Shown: positions 37,018 through 45,985, numbered from the stretch's first letter. The stretch: 64,000 nucleotides of DNA from Paraburkholderia phytofirmans OLGA172 (GCF_001634365.1 NZ_CP014579.1:1798001-1862000), one strand, 5' to 3'. Made by a program: numbers and translations. Notes: a model not told the origin generated them from the letters alone.

Positions 37018-37432
37018 TTATATCTCCAGCAAATAGAACTGCTCGGCGGCGGTTCGCGCAACGCCATCGTCCTTCATCTGCCCCTTCCTGATCATATGCG
37101 TCACTTCGATGCCAGACAGGAGGATCCGGGCGCCACGAAAATTCTTGAATCCGAGCATCGGGCGAGTGCGCCGCTTGATCGCACGGTGGTCTCGCTCGAT
37201 GATGTTGTTTAGGTACTTCGTCTGCCGGATACTGGTGGGTATTTCCCGTTCGGCGTTGATGGCCTCGAGGCTAGCCAGATTGGCGCCACTTTCATCAATC
37301 GTCACCGTCTCGGGTTCGCCGTTATGAGCGATCGATTTTTTCGAAGTAACGCTTCGCCGCAACCGTGTCCCGATGGGCCCGCAGCAGGAAATCGATGGTG
37401 TTGCCGGCCTTGTCGACGGTGCGGTACGTACA
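37018..37432 (-). pseudogene. IS6-family transposase, frameshifted 3' remnant (right copy)
   Basis: The C-terminal part reads TSIRQTKYLNNIIERDHRAI, then KRRTRPMLGFKNFRGARILL, then AAEQFYLLE, the same blocks as the left copy. Upstream, in another frame, comes YRTVDKAGNTIDFLLRAHRD, then VAAKRYFEKI and stop, the central IS6 part with the second Asp region. The two parts are joined by a frameshift near 37345, and a one-base insertion disrupts the YLYR motif near 37432. The N-terminus is gone. Oriented opposite to the left copy, with both 3' ends facing inward. Confidence 0.85.
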
Positions 37433-37664
37433 AGGTAAAAGTGGCCATGGCGATGGGGAGTCAGATACGGCAGGGGTCAGTCTGGCAGAACTACCGCTTT
37501 CGCAGAAGGCTGCGACGAGGAATAGCAGCTATTCCTGGAGTGCATGACGATCCGAACGGACCACCTCTCCTGGGGGCCGCTTGGCACAAGCGCTTCTACC
37601 AATAGCCAACTGCGCCCCACGGGCAGTATCTTGATATGTCGCCAGTCAACGGAACAGCACATCG
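37433..37664. other. Gap between IS6 remnant and LysR gene
   Basis: 232 bases, probably containing the promoter of the LysR gene at 37665. No transposase similarity continues and no inverted-repeat end of IS6 was recognised. No gene is seen. Confidence 0.35.
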
Positions 37665-38636
37665 ATGGAATTGCGCCTGCTTGAGTATTTTCTTCGTGTG
37701 GCCGAATTCGGCAGCATCAGCCGGGCAGCGATGGATCTCGCCCTCTCTCAATCCGCGCTTTCCCGGCACATGGGTGCCTTGGAGCACGAATTGAACGTTC
37801 AGCTGTTTCTGAGAGATTCGTCTGGTGTAAAGCTCTCGGACGCCGGCGCCGAGCTGGCCGAACAAGCTCGAACTCTTTTGCTGCAGGCGGAGATTTTGCG
37901 AGAGGAGGTAGGTGCCAAGACGCTCGGAACCGTGAACTTCGCAATGCCCCTTTCAATGCAGAGAAGCGTCACTTCTCCCCTGATCGCGGAAATTGTGATG
38001 GAGCATCCGGATATTAAGGTTCGCGCTTACGAGGGCATTAATAATGTCCTGCGGGAGACGATGCGGAACGGCTTACCGGATTTGTGCGTCGTCGCGTTTT
38101 CCCCTATAGCGTCCCCCCTGTACGAGGAGGCTCCGCTACTCCGCGAACAGCTGTATTTAGTTGGTAACGCAAAGTCGGGCCTTGAACTTGACCGGTTCGT
38201 GACGGCATCCGAGATCGCTGACTTAAGAATGGTCATGCCAGGACGGCCCAACGTCGTCCGCCAGATGGTCGAGAGCCAGCTGCGGCGCATTGACCGCAGA
38301 TACCTCAACGCCGCGGAAGCGGAGACGCTGCCCCTATGTCTGGATTTGGTGGTGCGCGGACTGGGGTATAGTGTCATGCCGTTTTGCGCCTTGTTCGAGC
38401 ACCCATTACGTAGTCAAGTTTGCGCGGCTCCCATACGAGGCATGGTTCTGACGTGGGTTGTCGCTATAAACCGGAATCGAATGAATTCCGGCACCGTCGC
38501 TATCGCATGGCGGCGCATGCTGCGCCTGATCTCCATGCGAATTGACAGCGGAATGTGGCAAGGTGCTGAACTGATCTGGCGGCCCCAGGATAATAGTGAG
38601 GACAACGGGAGCACACCTCTCTCCAGAATCTGTTAG
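37665..38636 (+). CDS. LysR family transcriptional regulator
   Basis: A 323-residue LysR protein with helix-turn-helix SISRAAMDLALSQSALSRHM and effector domain from LGTVNFAMPLSMQ. It is similar throughout to the LysR at 42501-43457 (shared FLRVAEFGSI/VAEYGSI, ALEHEL, GVKLSDAG/TDAG, PGRPN, AAE-ETL-LCL-LV). This subfamily, NAC/CbbR-like in length with an extended C-terminus, probably regulates the convergent catabolic genes on its right. A decayed porin gene lies just past its 3' end. Confidence 0.9.
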   Translation: MELRLLEYFLRVAEFGSISRAAMDLALSQSALSRHMGALEHELNVQLFLRDSSGVKLSDAGAELAEQARTLLLQAEILREEVGAKTLGTVNFAMPLSMQRSVTSPLIAEIVMEHPDIKVRAYEGINNVLRETMRNGLPDLCVVAFSPIASPLYEEAPLLREQLYLVGNAKSGLELDRFVTASEIADLRMVMPGRPNVVRQMVESQLRRIDRRYLNAAEAETLPLCLDLVVRGLGYSVMPFCALFEHPLRSQVCAAPIRGMVLTWVVAINRNRMNSGTVAIAWRRMLRLISMRIDSGMWQGAELIWRPQDNSEDNGSTPLSRIC

Positions 38637-38672
38637 GCACTTCCAGCCAGACCCGGCATCCCGGCTGGAGCA

Positions 38673-38825
38673 TCAGAACTTCTGCTGCAGACCGGCCATG
38701 GCGCCAAGCTGATCCATGCCAGCTCCGACAGTACCGGCAACTGCAACCGGATTGGCAGCCAGCTTGCTGTTGAACATGTACCCGACCGACGTGTACACCA
38801 TGGTGCGCTTCGATAGCAGGTGGTC
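38673..38825 (-). pseudogene. C-terminal remnant of an outer-membrane porin
   Basis: The minus strand reads LLSKRTMVYTSVGYMFN, then a Gly/Ala segment, then MAGLQQKF and stop. SKRT-x-VY-x-x-x-GY and a final Phe are the last two strands of Burkholderia-type 16-strand porins. Upstream of about 38825 the frame no longer resembles a porin. It follows the AAHS transporter gene on the same strand, suggesting a former porin-transporter pair. Confidence 0.75.
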
Positions 38826-39007
38826 ATGCTGCGCGACTGGCAGAGCGGGGAGCCCGCTTTCGTCGAAGGCCATGGACGTGAGTTGAATGGCCGCGCCTGC
38901 TTTCGCATGAGGCGCCCCCCCGTCGGTGTGCAAACTTCCCACGCATGGCAAGAGACCCATTCAGGGCACAGTGGAAACGCCCGCCGCATCCGGCGGGCGC
39001 GAGGCGG

Positions 39008-40366
39008 CTATCCCTGCGTAGCCCGCTGGTGGCTTCCCGAACTCAGATGCTCGGTGTGGTGCGAGGCCGATCGCCGGTGATCGATCAACCCGACCGCGAT
39101 CGCTGCGGCTAGTGCGGGCAGACCGATCGTCATGAAGTTTTGCTTCAAAGGCAGGTCCATCCCCACAAGCACGCCGATCAGGATCGGCGCAAGAATGGCC
39201 CCGCTGCGACCGACGCCCAGGGCCCAGCCAATACCGGTTGAACGCACAGCCATCGGATAGAACTGGCCTGCGTAAGCGAAATTGACGATTTGCGTGCCAA
39301 TCGTTGAGGCGCCGGCGAGACCGACCAGCACGAACAGCAAGCCGGTCGGCACTTTGTAGCCCAGCAGTGAGATCGATACGGCCGCGAGCAGATACATGAA
39401 CACGAGCACAGTCTTGATGTGAAATTTGTCCGCAAGCCACCCACCGCAGACCGCGCCGATTATTGCGCCGAAGTTCAGGACGAACACGAACGTCATCGCG
39501 GATCCCAGGCTATAGCCAGCGCTCGCCATCAGTTTCGTCAACCACGAACTGAGGGCATAAGCCATAAAGAGGCACATGAAATTGGCGATCCAGAACATGA
39601 TCGTGCTGAGTCCCCGGCCTTCGGTGAAAAGATGCCGGATAGGCGCGTTGGCAGCCTTGTCTTCGCTCCGCATGACGAACCGATCGCCGTCGCGCGGCTG
39701 GTAGTCTGGGTCGAGGTAATGCGCGATGCGCGCCAGTTTCTTCGTATTGCCGCACTTGATCAGGTGCGCCATCGACTCCGGCATCCATGCCAGCAGGAGC
39801 GGCACGATGAGCACCGGCACGCCCGCGGCAATGAACACCGAAGGCCAGCCATAGCGCTCGATCATCCCTTTCCCCAACGCGGCTGCCAGCATGCCGCCGA
39901 CCGAGTAGCCAACAAACGCCAAGGTGACCATCATGCTGCGCACGCGCCGGGGCGAATACTCCGTCATCTGCGCGATGACGTTCGGCATCACGCCGCCGAT
40001 GCCGACGCCCGCGAAGAACCGGGCGATACAAAATGCCATCGGACTCGCAGCGATCCCGGCTACCGCGGTAAAGACACTGAACATCGTCAGGCTGAGCGCA
40101 GTCGCCCATCGACGTCCAATCCGATCGGCGACAGTTCCGACGACGATGTTGCCGAACATTATCCCGAAGAAAGCGGAACTCACCATGAAGCCGACCGTGG
40201 CCGGATTGACGGCCATTGCTTTCATGATTGACGGCAACGCAATACCGGCAATTGCCAGATCGTAGCCATCGAATACAATGACTAGCGCGCACCAAAACAA
40301 AACGACATAGTGCAGGCGATTCAGCTTGGCGTCATCGGCAAGTGCGTGCAACTCGATTTCCCGCAT
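39008..40366 (-). CDS. MFS transporter, aromatic acid:H+ symporter (AAHS) family
   Basis: A 452-residue inner-membrane transporter, 12 predicted helices. The AAHS signature is clear: FDGYDLAIAGIALPSI in helix 1 (the D-G-x-D motif needed for transport in PcaK), GTVADRIGRRWATAL in loop 2-3, and GWLADKFHIK in loop 8-9. AAGGAGAGTTTC precedes ATG 40366; longer frames (40480) lack a site. It lies downstream of the BKACE and MaoC genes and would import a carboxylated aromatic or similar acid for them. Confidence 0.93.
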   Translation of the reverse strand: MREIELHALADDAKLNRLHYVVLFWCALVIVFDGYDLAIAGIALPSIMKAMAVNPATVGFMVSSAFFGIMFGNIVVGTVADRIGRRWATALSLTMFSVFTAVAGIAASPMAFCIARFFAGVGIGGVMPNVIAQMTEYSPRRVRSMMVTLAFVGYSVGGMLAAALGKGMIERYGWPSVFIAAGVPVLIVPLLLAWMPESMAHLIKCGNTKKLARIAHYLDPDYQPRDGDRFVMRSEDKAANAPIRHLFTEGRGLSTIMFWIANFMCLFMAYALSSWLTKLMASAGYSLGSAMTFVFVLNFGAIIGAVCGGWLADKFHIKTVLVFMYLLAAVSISLLGYKVPTGLLFVLVGLAGASTIGTQIVNFAYAGQFYPMAVRSTGIGWALGVGRSGAILAPILIGVLVGMDLPLKQNFMTIGLPALAAAIAVGLIDHRRSASHHTEHLSSGSHQRATQG

Positions 40367-40713
40367 GAAACTCTCCTTGATTTCCATATGTGAGCGTAGG
40401 CAACAGCGCTTCGGCGTCAACCCGCGACTCCGGCTTGACATCCTTGCGGTTCTCGAACAGACGGCGAGTCCGATCACCATCAGCCCCCCATAGGGAGAAA
40501 GCAGGCGTCTCTTCGCTTTTTAATTTTTATTGCTAATCATTTGAGTGACCACCACATCGCGCAATGACCAATTCAGTGCGCGATGCCACCGGGAATTTCC
40601 CGTCGTTGTCATGCCCGGCAATGATCCGCCTCATCTGGCTAAATTGGTTTTTCACGAGTTGCGTGACCTTGCTTCTTTTAATGGTGGACCCGTGCACGAG
40701 GTGCGCGGATCTA
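40367..40713. other. Gap between AAHS transporter and BKACE genes
   Basis: 347 bases. A plus-strand frame (from about 40608) has mixed composition but no recognisable family, and the start signals are poor. An AT-rich patch near 40515-40545 could hold a promoter for the transporter. No hairpin of note. Confidence 0.35.
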
Positions 40714-41577
40714 CTAACGATCGTTCAATGCAGGTATGCCAAGCATTAGCCTCGCCTCGGCCGGCGACGCGACTTCGAGACCCAGGTCACGGATGCAACG
40801 CACCAGACGTTCAACGAGTTGCGCGTTGCTGGTGGCAAGCACCCCTTTGCTGTAGTAGATGTTGTCCTCGAAACCAACGCGAGCATTCCCCCCCATGAGC
40901 ACCGACGTTAAGGCGGCAGGAAGTTGGTTGGGGCCAATCCCCAGCGTTGAGAACCGAGTGTTTGAGGGAAGCATCGCAACATAATTCGCGATGCGTTGAG
41001 GACTGTACGCGACAGCGCCCTGGTTAACCCGATTCATTCCCATAACAAAGCTGAATGAAAAGGGCGGCTTCAACACGCCTTCGTTAATCAGCATGATCGC
41101 GTCGTCGAGTTGGGAATCGTTGAAGATCTCCAGCTCCGGCTTGATATTACGCTCGTCCATCATCCTTGCGGCCTTGCGCAGAAAGTTGCGCGTCCATTCG
41201 ATAATGATGTCTTTACCGTGCGCGGAAATAACGGATATACCCATATCCAAAGATGCCATTTCGGGCAGCGCGTCGAGTACAGCCAGTCCATCGTCCGCGC
41301 TGTTCGGGTTCGGGCCCAGCGCCGGCGCGATGCTGTTCTGGATGATGATGCTGCACTTATCGCGGACCCGCTGATTGATGTCCTTGAAGACTTCGGGGTC
41401 GTTGGTTTGGATACCATTGATATCGCGTGCATGCATATGCGCCAGCGATGCCCCCGCGTTATAGGCTTCATATACTGACTGCGCTACTTCGTCAGGTTGG
41501 ATCGGCAACGCCGGATTAGCCTCCTTTCCCTGAAAATTACTGGTTGGTGCAACCGTCACTATTACTTTGCGTTCCAT
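40714..41577 (-). CDS. 3-keto-5-aminohexanoate cleavage enzyme family protein (BKACE)
   Basis: A 287-residue (beta/alpha)8 enzyme of the BKACE family, which condenses a beta-keto acid with acetyl-CoA to give acetoacetate and a new acyl-Co[11 protein letters not shown] opens the barrel; the zinc pair H47-x-H49 is in LAHMHARD, and E in GFEDNIYYSKG is the third ligand. Upstream is a MaoC hydratase gene, 30 bases away on the same strand. A divergent second BKACE is at 49969-50859. The true beta-keto acid is unknown; without kamA/kdd genes it is not lysine fermentation. Confidence 0.93.
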   Translation of the reverse strand: MERKVIVTVAPTSNFQGKEANPALPIQPDEVAQSVYEAYNAGASLAHMHARDINGIQTNDPEVFKDINQRVRDKCSIIIQNSIAPALGPNPNSADDGLAVLDALPEMASLDMGISVISAHGKDIIIEWTRNFLRKAARMMDERNIKPELEIFNDSQLDDAIMLINEGVLKPPFSFSFVMGMNRVNQGAVAYSPQRIANYVAMLPSNTRFSTLGIGPNQLPAALTSVLMGGNARVGFEDNIYYSKGVLATSNAQLVERLVRCIRDLGLEVASPAEARLMLGIPALNDR

Positions 41578-41607
41578 GTTGATCTCTTTGGTGAAAATAT
41601 TAAGCTT

Positions 41608-42123
41608 CTAGACGTTGGTGTTCCGACCCATCAATACGTTAACCAATGCGCTCATCAGCACTTCTTCACGATGATTCCGTAGCTCGAAACTGAGCTTCAG
41701 CTTACCGGTGAGCGGCCGGGACGATGGTTCTGCGCTTACGACAGTAACCACAGCGCGGACCAGGTCCCCCGGTCGCAATGGCCGATGCCACCGCAAATAG
41801 TCCAAACCCGGGGAACCCATGTTTGCCGAGCGGTTGAATACAGACCGCACCACCAAGCCCATGCAGATCGCCCATACATGACCTCCACTGGCGATCAGCC
41901 CGCCATAGATAGTCCCGGCACAGAAAGCCTCGTCCAGATGAAACGGCTGAGGGTCGTACTGGTTGGCAAAGCCGACGATCTCTTCCTTTGTGACTTTGCG
42001 CTGACCGCATGCAAAGGAGTGCCCTGGCTGAAAGTCTTCCCAAAACAAGTCAATTTTTTCCGGCCGTACTGCATTCACCTCTGGAAGCGCATCGCGTGCA
42101 TTAATTTGATAGGCGTCCGACAT
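41608..42123 (-). CDS. MaoC family hydratase/dehydratase
   Basis: A 171-residue hot-dog protein with the R-specific hydratase motif: YDPQPFHLDEA contains the catalytic Asp and His, and GLIASGGHVWAI gives the long helix. It hydrates trans-2-enoyl-CoA to (R)-3-hydroxyacyl-CoA, or dehydrates the reverse. First gene of the minus-strand set MaoC-BKACE-(gap)-AAHS. Together with BKACE it suggests a beta-oxidation-like step on an acyl-CoA. Upstream region 42124-42500 must hold the promoter. Confidence 0.9.
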   Translation of the reverse strand: MSDAYQINARDALPEVNAVRPEKIDLFWEDFQPGHSFACGQRKVTKEEIVGFANQYDPQPFHLDEAFCAGTIYGGLIASGGHVWAICMGLVVRSVFNRSANMGSPGLDYLRWHRPLRPGDLVRAVVTVVSAEPSSRPLTGKLKLSFELRNHREEVLMSALVNVLMGRNTNV

Positions 42124-42500
42124 ATAAAAATACCGAGTTGTTTATGATGAAATTTTCGCCCTACTGCGAGTCTGCCGTTAGGAGCGGCTGGCTTGTGAAC
42201 ACATGGTAAGGACACGGATATCGATTCTCAATATAAATATCGAGATGGTCGTTACCCGTTCATTGCATACCAAGATGCTATGGGTTTTGGTGCAAATGGC
42301 GAGGGCGAATCGGTTACAGTGTCGAGCTGACCGAATTGAGAACTGGCAACGGGTAAGCCGAAGGGCGTGGTCAGGTTTACCCGCATCTGCGCAGGGATAG
42401 CGCTTGTAAGCACCTTGCGGCGGAGTTAACTAATGTTCATCGCCTTCATCAATTTCGCGCCCTTCGTCGATGGACGAAGGCAGTGTGAACACGCTCCAGA
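42124..42500. promoter_or_regulatory. Promoter region of MaoC operon with ATATCGA repeats
   Basis: An AT-rich 377-base gap upstream of the MaoC gene. The heptamer ATATCGA occurs at 42218-42224 and 42237-42243, 19 bp apart, embedded in a stretch with several T-N11-A patterns, so it is a plausible LysR binding region. I cannot fix -35/-10 boxes. The right end contains the LysR terminator hairpin. Confidence 0.4.
42461..42480 (-). terminator. Hairpin downstream of LysR gene
   Basis: A perfect 8-bp stem CCTTCGTC / GACGAAGG around a GATG tetraloop sits 20 bases after the LysR stop (minus strand). Likely terminator of that gene. Confidence 0.6.
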
Positions 42501-43457
42501 CTAATCCACAACTTCCATTGCGGCGAAACTGTTTCCCGCTTCACTCATCGACGAGGCAAAGCGCCAGCGCTGACTGCGCACCTCGTGCAGCACCCTCTCC
42601 TCCAGCGCCTTGGTCACTTGCTGCAAGCCCACGCTATGCCGGCGTTCTTCGCTGCGGAAGATCGACCACGTAATGAATAGCCCCTTGATCGGAGCAAAGG
42701 ACAGCATGTCCAAATCTGGGCATTCATGGAGGGCACAGTAGGGTACGACTGTATATCCCAGCCTGTTTTTTACAAGCGCAAGGCACAGTCCGAGCGTCTC
42801 GACTTCCGCGGCACGGATAAAAGTCTGGCCGTGGCGCTTAAGATATCCGACCACGCTGTTTCGTATAATGTTCGGGCGCCCCGGGAGAGCGAGCGGGATC
42901 GAGCCGATCCGATCAGCTGTAATCGGCGTATCCGGCTGAAGACCGTGATCGGCGGGGGCGACCAGAAGAAGCTGTTCCCGTACCAGGGGCGTTTGCACCG
43001 TTTTAGGCAGCGGCCTTTCGGAAAAATGCATGATCGACGCGTCGACGAGCCCCTGCTCCGTCCATTCGCGAAGATGATGGTTAAAGGCTTCGAAGACCTG
43101 TAGCTTAACGGTCGGCTGCTGTGCGATGGTCTCCACGGTGAACGGCACCGTAATTAGCTTGTGCATGGACAATGGCAGACCGATAGCCACCTGAGCCTGT
43201 GGCTGATGCCCGATTTCACTGCGCAAGAGCTGGGCCCGCCTCAAGATCGGCGGTGCACCCCGTACAAGTTTTTCTCCTGCATCCGTCAACTTCACACCGT
43301 GCGCATCACGAGTCAGCAACCGTACACCCAGTTCGTGTTCCAAGGCGGCGATGCGCCGCGAAAGCGCAGGCTGAGTCATGTCCAGTTCGAGTGCAGCACG
43401 GTTTATGCTGCCATATTCAGCAACCTGAAGGAAACACTCGACTTTTTCCAGATCCAT
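42501..43457 (-). CDS. LysR family transcriptional regulator
   Basis: A 318-residue LysR protein: MDLEKVECFLQVAEYGSINR, helix-turn-helix LDMTQPALSRRIAALE, effector domain from AQVAIGLPLSMHKL. Paralog of the LysR at 37665. It lies between the divergent cupin gene (43589) and the MaoC-BKACE operon, making it the natural regulator of both. Its first codons fall at the edge of the 748-bp repeat; in the other copy (about 53278) only MDLDK of this gene survives. Confidence 0.92.
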   Translation of the reverse strand: MDLEKVECFLQVAEYGSINRAALELDMTQPALSRRIAALEHELGVRLLTRDAHGVKLTDAGEKLVRGAPPILRRAQLLRSEIGHQPQAQVAIGLPLSMHKLITVPFTVETIAQQPTVKLQVFEAFNHHLREWTEQGLVDASIMHFSERPLPKTVQTPLVREQLLLVAPADHGLQPDTPITADRIGSIPLALPGRPNIIRNSVVGYLKRHGQTFIRAAEVETLGLCLALVKNRLGYTVVPYCALHECPDLDMLSFAPIKGLFITWSIFRSEERRHSVGLQQVTKALEERVLHEVRSQRWRFASSMSEAGNSFAAMEVVD

Positions 43458-44194
43458 CGTTCTCTCCCTTGATTTCGCAAATGGGTCTTAAACGGAATAC
43501 GTTGAACGGTCATGCCAATTATCGCCTAGTCGTACAGGTTAGCGAACTTTAACATTCACTCAGACTAGTCAACCATAGGAGACCTGAAGTGAATGATGCA
43601 AGCAAGCGTGTGCCGCTGCGGCGCGTGGTGACGGGATTCGACGAGGCGGGCAAGTCGGTGGTAGCTCAGGACGGCGGATGCGATTTCGTCCTGGACAAGT
43701 CGCCGGCCTGGATCGTGACCGATCTGTGGATGACCTCCGATGACGCCGCCGCCGATGCCTCGAAGAAAGAAGCCTGTACGAACGATATCAGTCTGATGCC
43801 TCCGTCCGGGGGTAGCGTGTTCCGCGTCGTCCAGTTTGCTCCGGACAAGGACTATATGGGCAAATGGGATGCGGACGCGGCGTTCGCCAGCGTGGGCCAC
43901 CACACGAACGACGCGCAGAACCGGCCGAGCGATGAGGAAGCAGGCAAGATCGCCCGGCCGAAAGGAATGCACCAGACCGACACGGTGGATTACGCGATTG
44001 TGATGTCGGGTGAGATCTGGCTCGTAATGGACGAGGGAGAAACCCTTCTGAAAGCCGGCGACATCCTGATCCAGCGCGCCACCAATCACGGCTGGAGCAA
44101 TCGCAGCGATAGCCCCGCACTCGTCGCATTCGCGCTGCTTGATCAATCGAAAAAGTAATCTCCGCGAGAACCAGTCTCATGACAGTGAGCGAGG
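43447..44194. repeat. Inverted 0.75-kb repeat, left copy (cupin gene with promoter)
   Basis: This stretch recurs in reverse orientation at 52542-53288. It includes the first codons of the LysR gene, the LysR/cupin intergenic region, the whole cupin gene and about 35 bases beyond. Within the cupin genes the encoded proteins differ by one residue (S58 here, A58 there), and the promoter regions are nearly identical; divergence is higher at the extreme left end. Confidence 0.9.
43589..44158 (+). CDS. Cupin-domain protein (copy 1)
   Basis: A 189-residue protein with GTG start, AGGAGACCTGAA upstream. The C-terminal cupin barrel (about 110-180) has MHQTDTVDYAIVMSGEIWLVMDEGE (motif 1, with His/Asp in place of the full H-x-H) and KAGDILIQRATNHGWSNRS (motif 2 His). 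An N-terminal 100-residue region has no recognised domain. It resembles the YlbA/gentisate-type single-cupin proteins found in aromatic catabolic clusters; enzymatic role unproven. Duplicate at 52578-53147. Confidence 0.85.
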   Translation: MNDASKRVPLRRVVTGFDEAGKSVVAQDGGCDFVLDKSPAWIVTDLWMTSDDAAADASKKEACTNDISLMPPSGGSVFRVVQFAPDKDYMGKWDADAAFASVGHHTNDAQNRPSDEEAGKIARPKGMHQTDTVDYAIVMSGEIWLVMDEGETLLKAGDILIQRATNHGWSNRSDSPALVAFALLDQSKK

Positions 44195-44620
44195 GAACCT
44201 GCCGACTCGTGGCCGGGCAGTTCATGCCAACGGCCGCATTGTCTGCTAAGTAGGGGCGTGCCACGCAAGGTTCGACCCTCTGGCGGGCCCGGTTGGGCTG
44301 TCATGGGTTGTCGGACGTGCCAACTCGTCAAATGCGGCGATGCAAGAGCGGTTGTCATCGACAACTGTGGCCGCATCCCACAAGTGGAGAAGCTCGCCGA
44401 AATAGTGGTTGCGGTTGGCGATTTCCTCAACATCGCATAAGCAGCACTCAAATATGCAGTCTTTTCTGAGTACTTCGATCTTGCGCAGACCTATCCTACG
44501 GACACCTACGTGAGCTATCTATGCGACAAGCAGGACACTCACACAATCACCAACAGCGAAGCCGCTGACCTGCGGCATCGCCTCTAAAGTCGCATCAACC
44601 GTAAATAAAAGGAACTTGAT
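44195..44620. other. Interval with a degenerate coding stretch
   Basis: From about 44258 the plus strand has a frame (MGCRTCQLVKCGDARAVV...) that ends at TAA 44438-44440. The same frame resumes and runs AALKYAVFSEYFDLAQTYPT, then DTYVSYLCDKQDTHTITNSE, to a stop at 44587. The second part has convincing protein-like composition, so this may be a gene broken by one stop codon. No family recognised. The promoter of the OsmC gene must lie here. Confidence 0.4.
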
Positions 44621-45817
44621 ATGAACACTACTGATAAGAAGCCGTTTGTCACGGTGCCGCTGGAAGCCAGTTCATTTCCGACGGCGTTCCCGTTTGCAGA
44701 ACGTTCGGCTTCACAAAGCCTCTCCTACGGTCATCCGGGTGCCGAAGAGTATCGGTGCGAGATTTTCGGAATCAATCATTTCCAAAAGGAAGGTCTGGTT
44801 CGCGAAGCATCGACTGGACGCACGTGGCGACTCGCCGCGGACGAAGGTAGCTACCTTCGGGGCACCGACCTGGCTCCGGCACCGCTCAGCCATTGGGGCG
44901 CAGGAATCCATGGCGACGTTGTCCTCACGATAGCGTCGTTGGCGCGAGCGCAGGGTCTGGAATTGCGAAAGCTTTCTGTGGTCGTTCAGCAAGGGTTTGC
45001 GTCAAAGGGATCGTTGGCCAAGGGTGAAGCGGTCGGCCTGGTTTTCAACTTGTCGTGCCAAGTCGAAATGGATATCGACTGTGATAGGAACACCGCCTCT
45101 AATCTCGTGAAGCAAGCATTGTTAGCGTCACCAGTAATGAATGCAATGATCACTGCGCGCGAGGGAACTTTTGCTCTCTATTTGAACAATCAGCGAACGC
45201 CGCATTCGGGTTTGCTGGACAGCAAAAATTCTCAAACGGACCCGCTAACGATCCATTCGGGTACGTTTGAACCAACGAACGAGTCGGTGTGGCCAACTAT
45301 CGTCACGCGCCGTCCTGGGACGGGGGAAAAGGGATTTGTGCTGGAAGACGACAGTGCGAGCTCGGTGAGTTGGTATGTGCAGGCAGAAGGCGAACTTGAT
45401 ATGGGTACCGGCCTCGTTCATACAACCGTGAATTTTCCCAAAACAGGAGCCAACAGTCGTTGGTCCCTTGTTAGCGATGGCTCGGGGAAGATGGCGCCTT
45501 CGCCGCGCGCCTATTTCTCTATCGGTACGGCGTTTTGCTACCACACGCAGTTCTGTCGCTATATTGATTTTCGCCGTCTCTCTGTCGGGCCGACAGTTCT
45601 CGTTCAGTCGTCGTCCTTTTCAGTAGACGACACGGGCGGCTCCTTGAAGGCCAGCGCGTCTCCCTTCGATACACACGTCTTTCTTAACGGAGACATCGAC
45701 GTCGCGGCGGCTACACCGTTGCCAAAAGTCGCCGCGAACACGTGCTACGCCCATCGTGCGCTTGAGACTGCAATTGAAATGAGCGTGGATATCAATCTCA
45801 TGCAAACCACGAATTGA
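44621..45817 (+). CDS. OsmC-like protein with two OsmC-type halves
   Basis: A 398-residue protein. The first half shows the OsmC fold order: GTDLAPAPLSHWGAGIHGDV at the helix carrying substrate contacts, then LELRKLSVVVQQGF and LSCQVEMDIDCDRNTASNLV. The second half repeats this (GTAFCYHTQFCRYIDFRR, SVGPTVLVQSSSFSVDD, ANTCYAHRALETA). OsmC/Ohr proteins reduce organic hydroperoxides with a Cys pair; several Cys are present, but the pairing cannot be assigned. It lies between the cupin and porin genes on the same strand and is followed by a hairpin. Function uncertain. Confidence 0.65.
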   Translation: MNTTDKKPFVTVPLEASSFPTAFPFAERSASQSLSYGHPGAEEYRCEIFGINHFQKEGLVREASTGRTWRLAADEGSYLRGTDLAPAPLSHWGAGIHGDVVLTIASLARAQGLELRKLSVVVQQGFASKGSLAKGEAVGLVFNLSCQVEMDIDCDRNTASNLVKQALLASPVMNAMITAREGTFALYLNNQRTPHSGLLDSKNSQTDPLTIHSGTFEPTNESVWPTIVTRRPGTGEKGFVLEDDSASSVSWYVQAEGELDMGTGLVHTTVNFPKTGANSRWSLVSDGSGKMAPSPRAYFSIGTAFCYHTQFCRYIDFRRLSVGPTVLVQSSSFSVDDTGGSLKASASPFDTHVFLNGDIDVAAATPLPKVAANTCYAHRALETAIEMSVDINLMQTTN

Positions 45818-45828
45818 TCCAGGTTGAT

Positions 45829-45859
45829 GCGCCCAATTCCACCAAAACGGAATGGGCGC
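45829..45859 (+). terminator. Hairpin downstream of OsmC-like gene
   Basis: GCGCCCAATTCC pairs with GGAATGGGCGC apart from one bulged A, around the loop ACCAAAAC. It starts 12 bases after the stop codon. Confidence 0.55.
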
Positions 45860-45985
45860 AATCCGTTCAGAGTCTTCTCGACCGGAATCAATAAAAAGAA
45901 CAGCGCCACCTACCGACAGAACAAGCGTCAAGGATACGAAATGAAGCAGTAGGAGCGCACATTTCTCAGAGTTCCTGGAAACGAC

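Noticed and set aside
40714..41577. Lysine fermentation role for the BKACE genes.
   Set aside because: No lysine aminomutase, 3,5-diaminohexanoate dehydrogenase or butyrate genes are nearby, and the neighbours are aromatic-acid type.
43565..44146. A long antisense frame of 193 codons over the cupin gene, also perfectly present in the second copy (52590-53171).
   Set aside because: It exists twice only because the DNA is duplicated; composition is Arg/His-rich, there is no ribosome site, and the cupin strand clearly codes.
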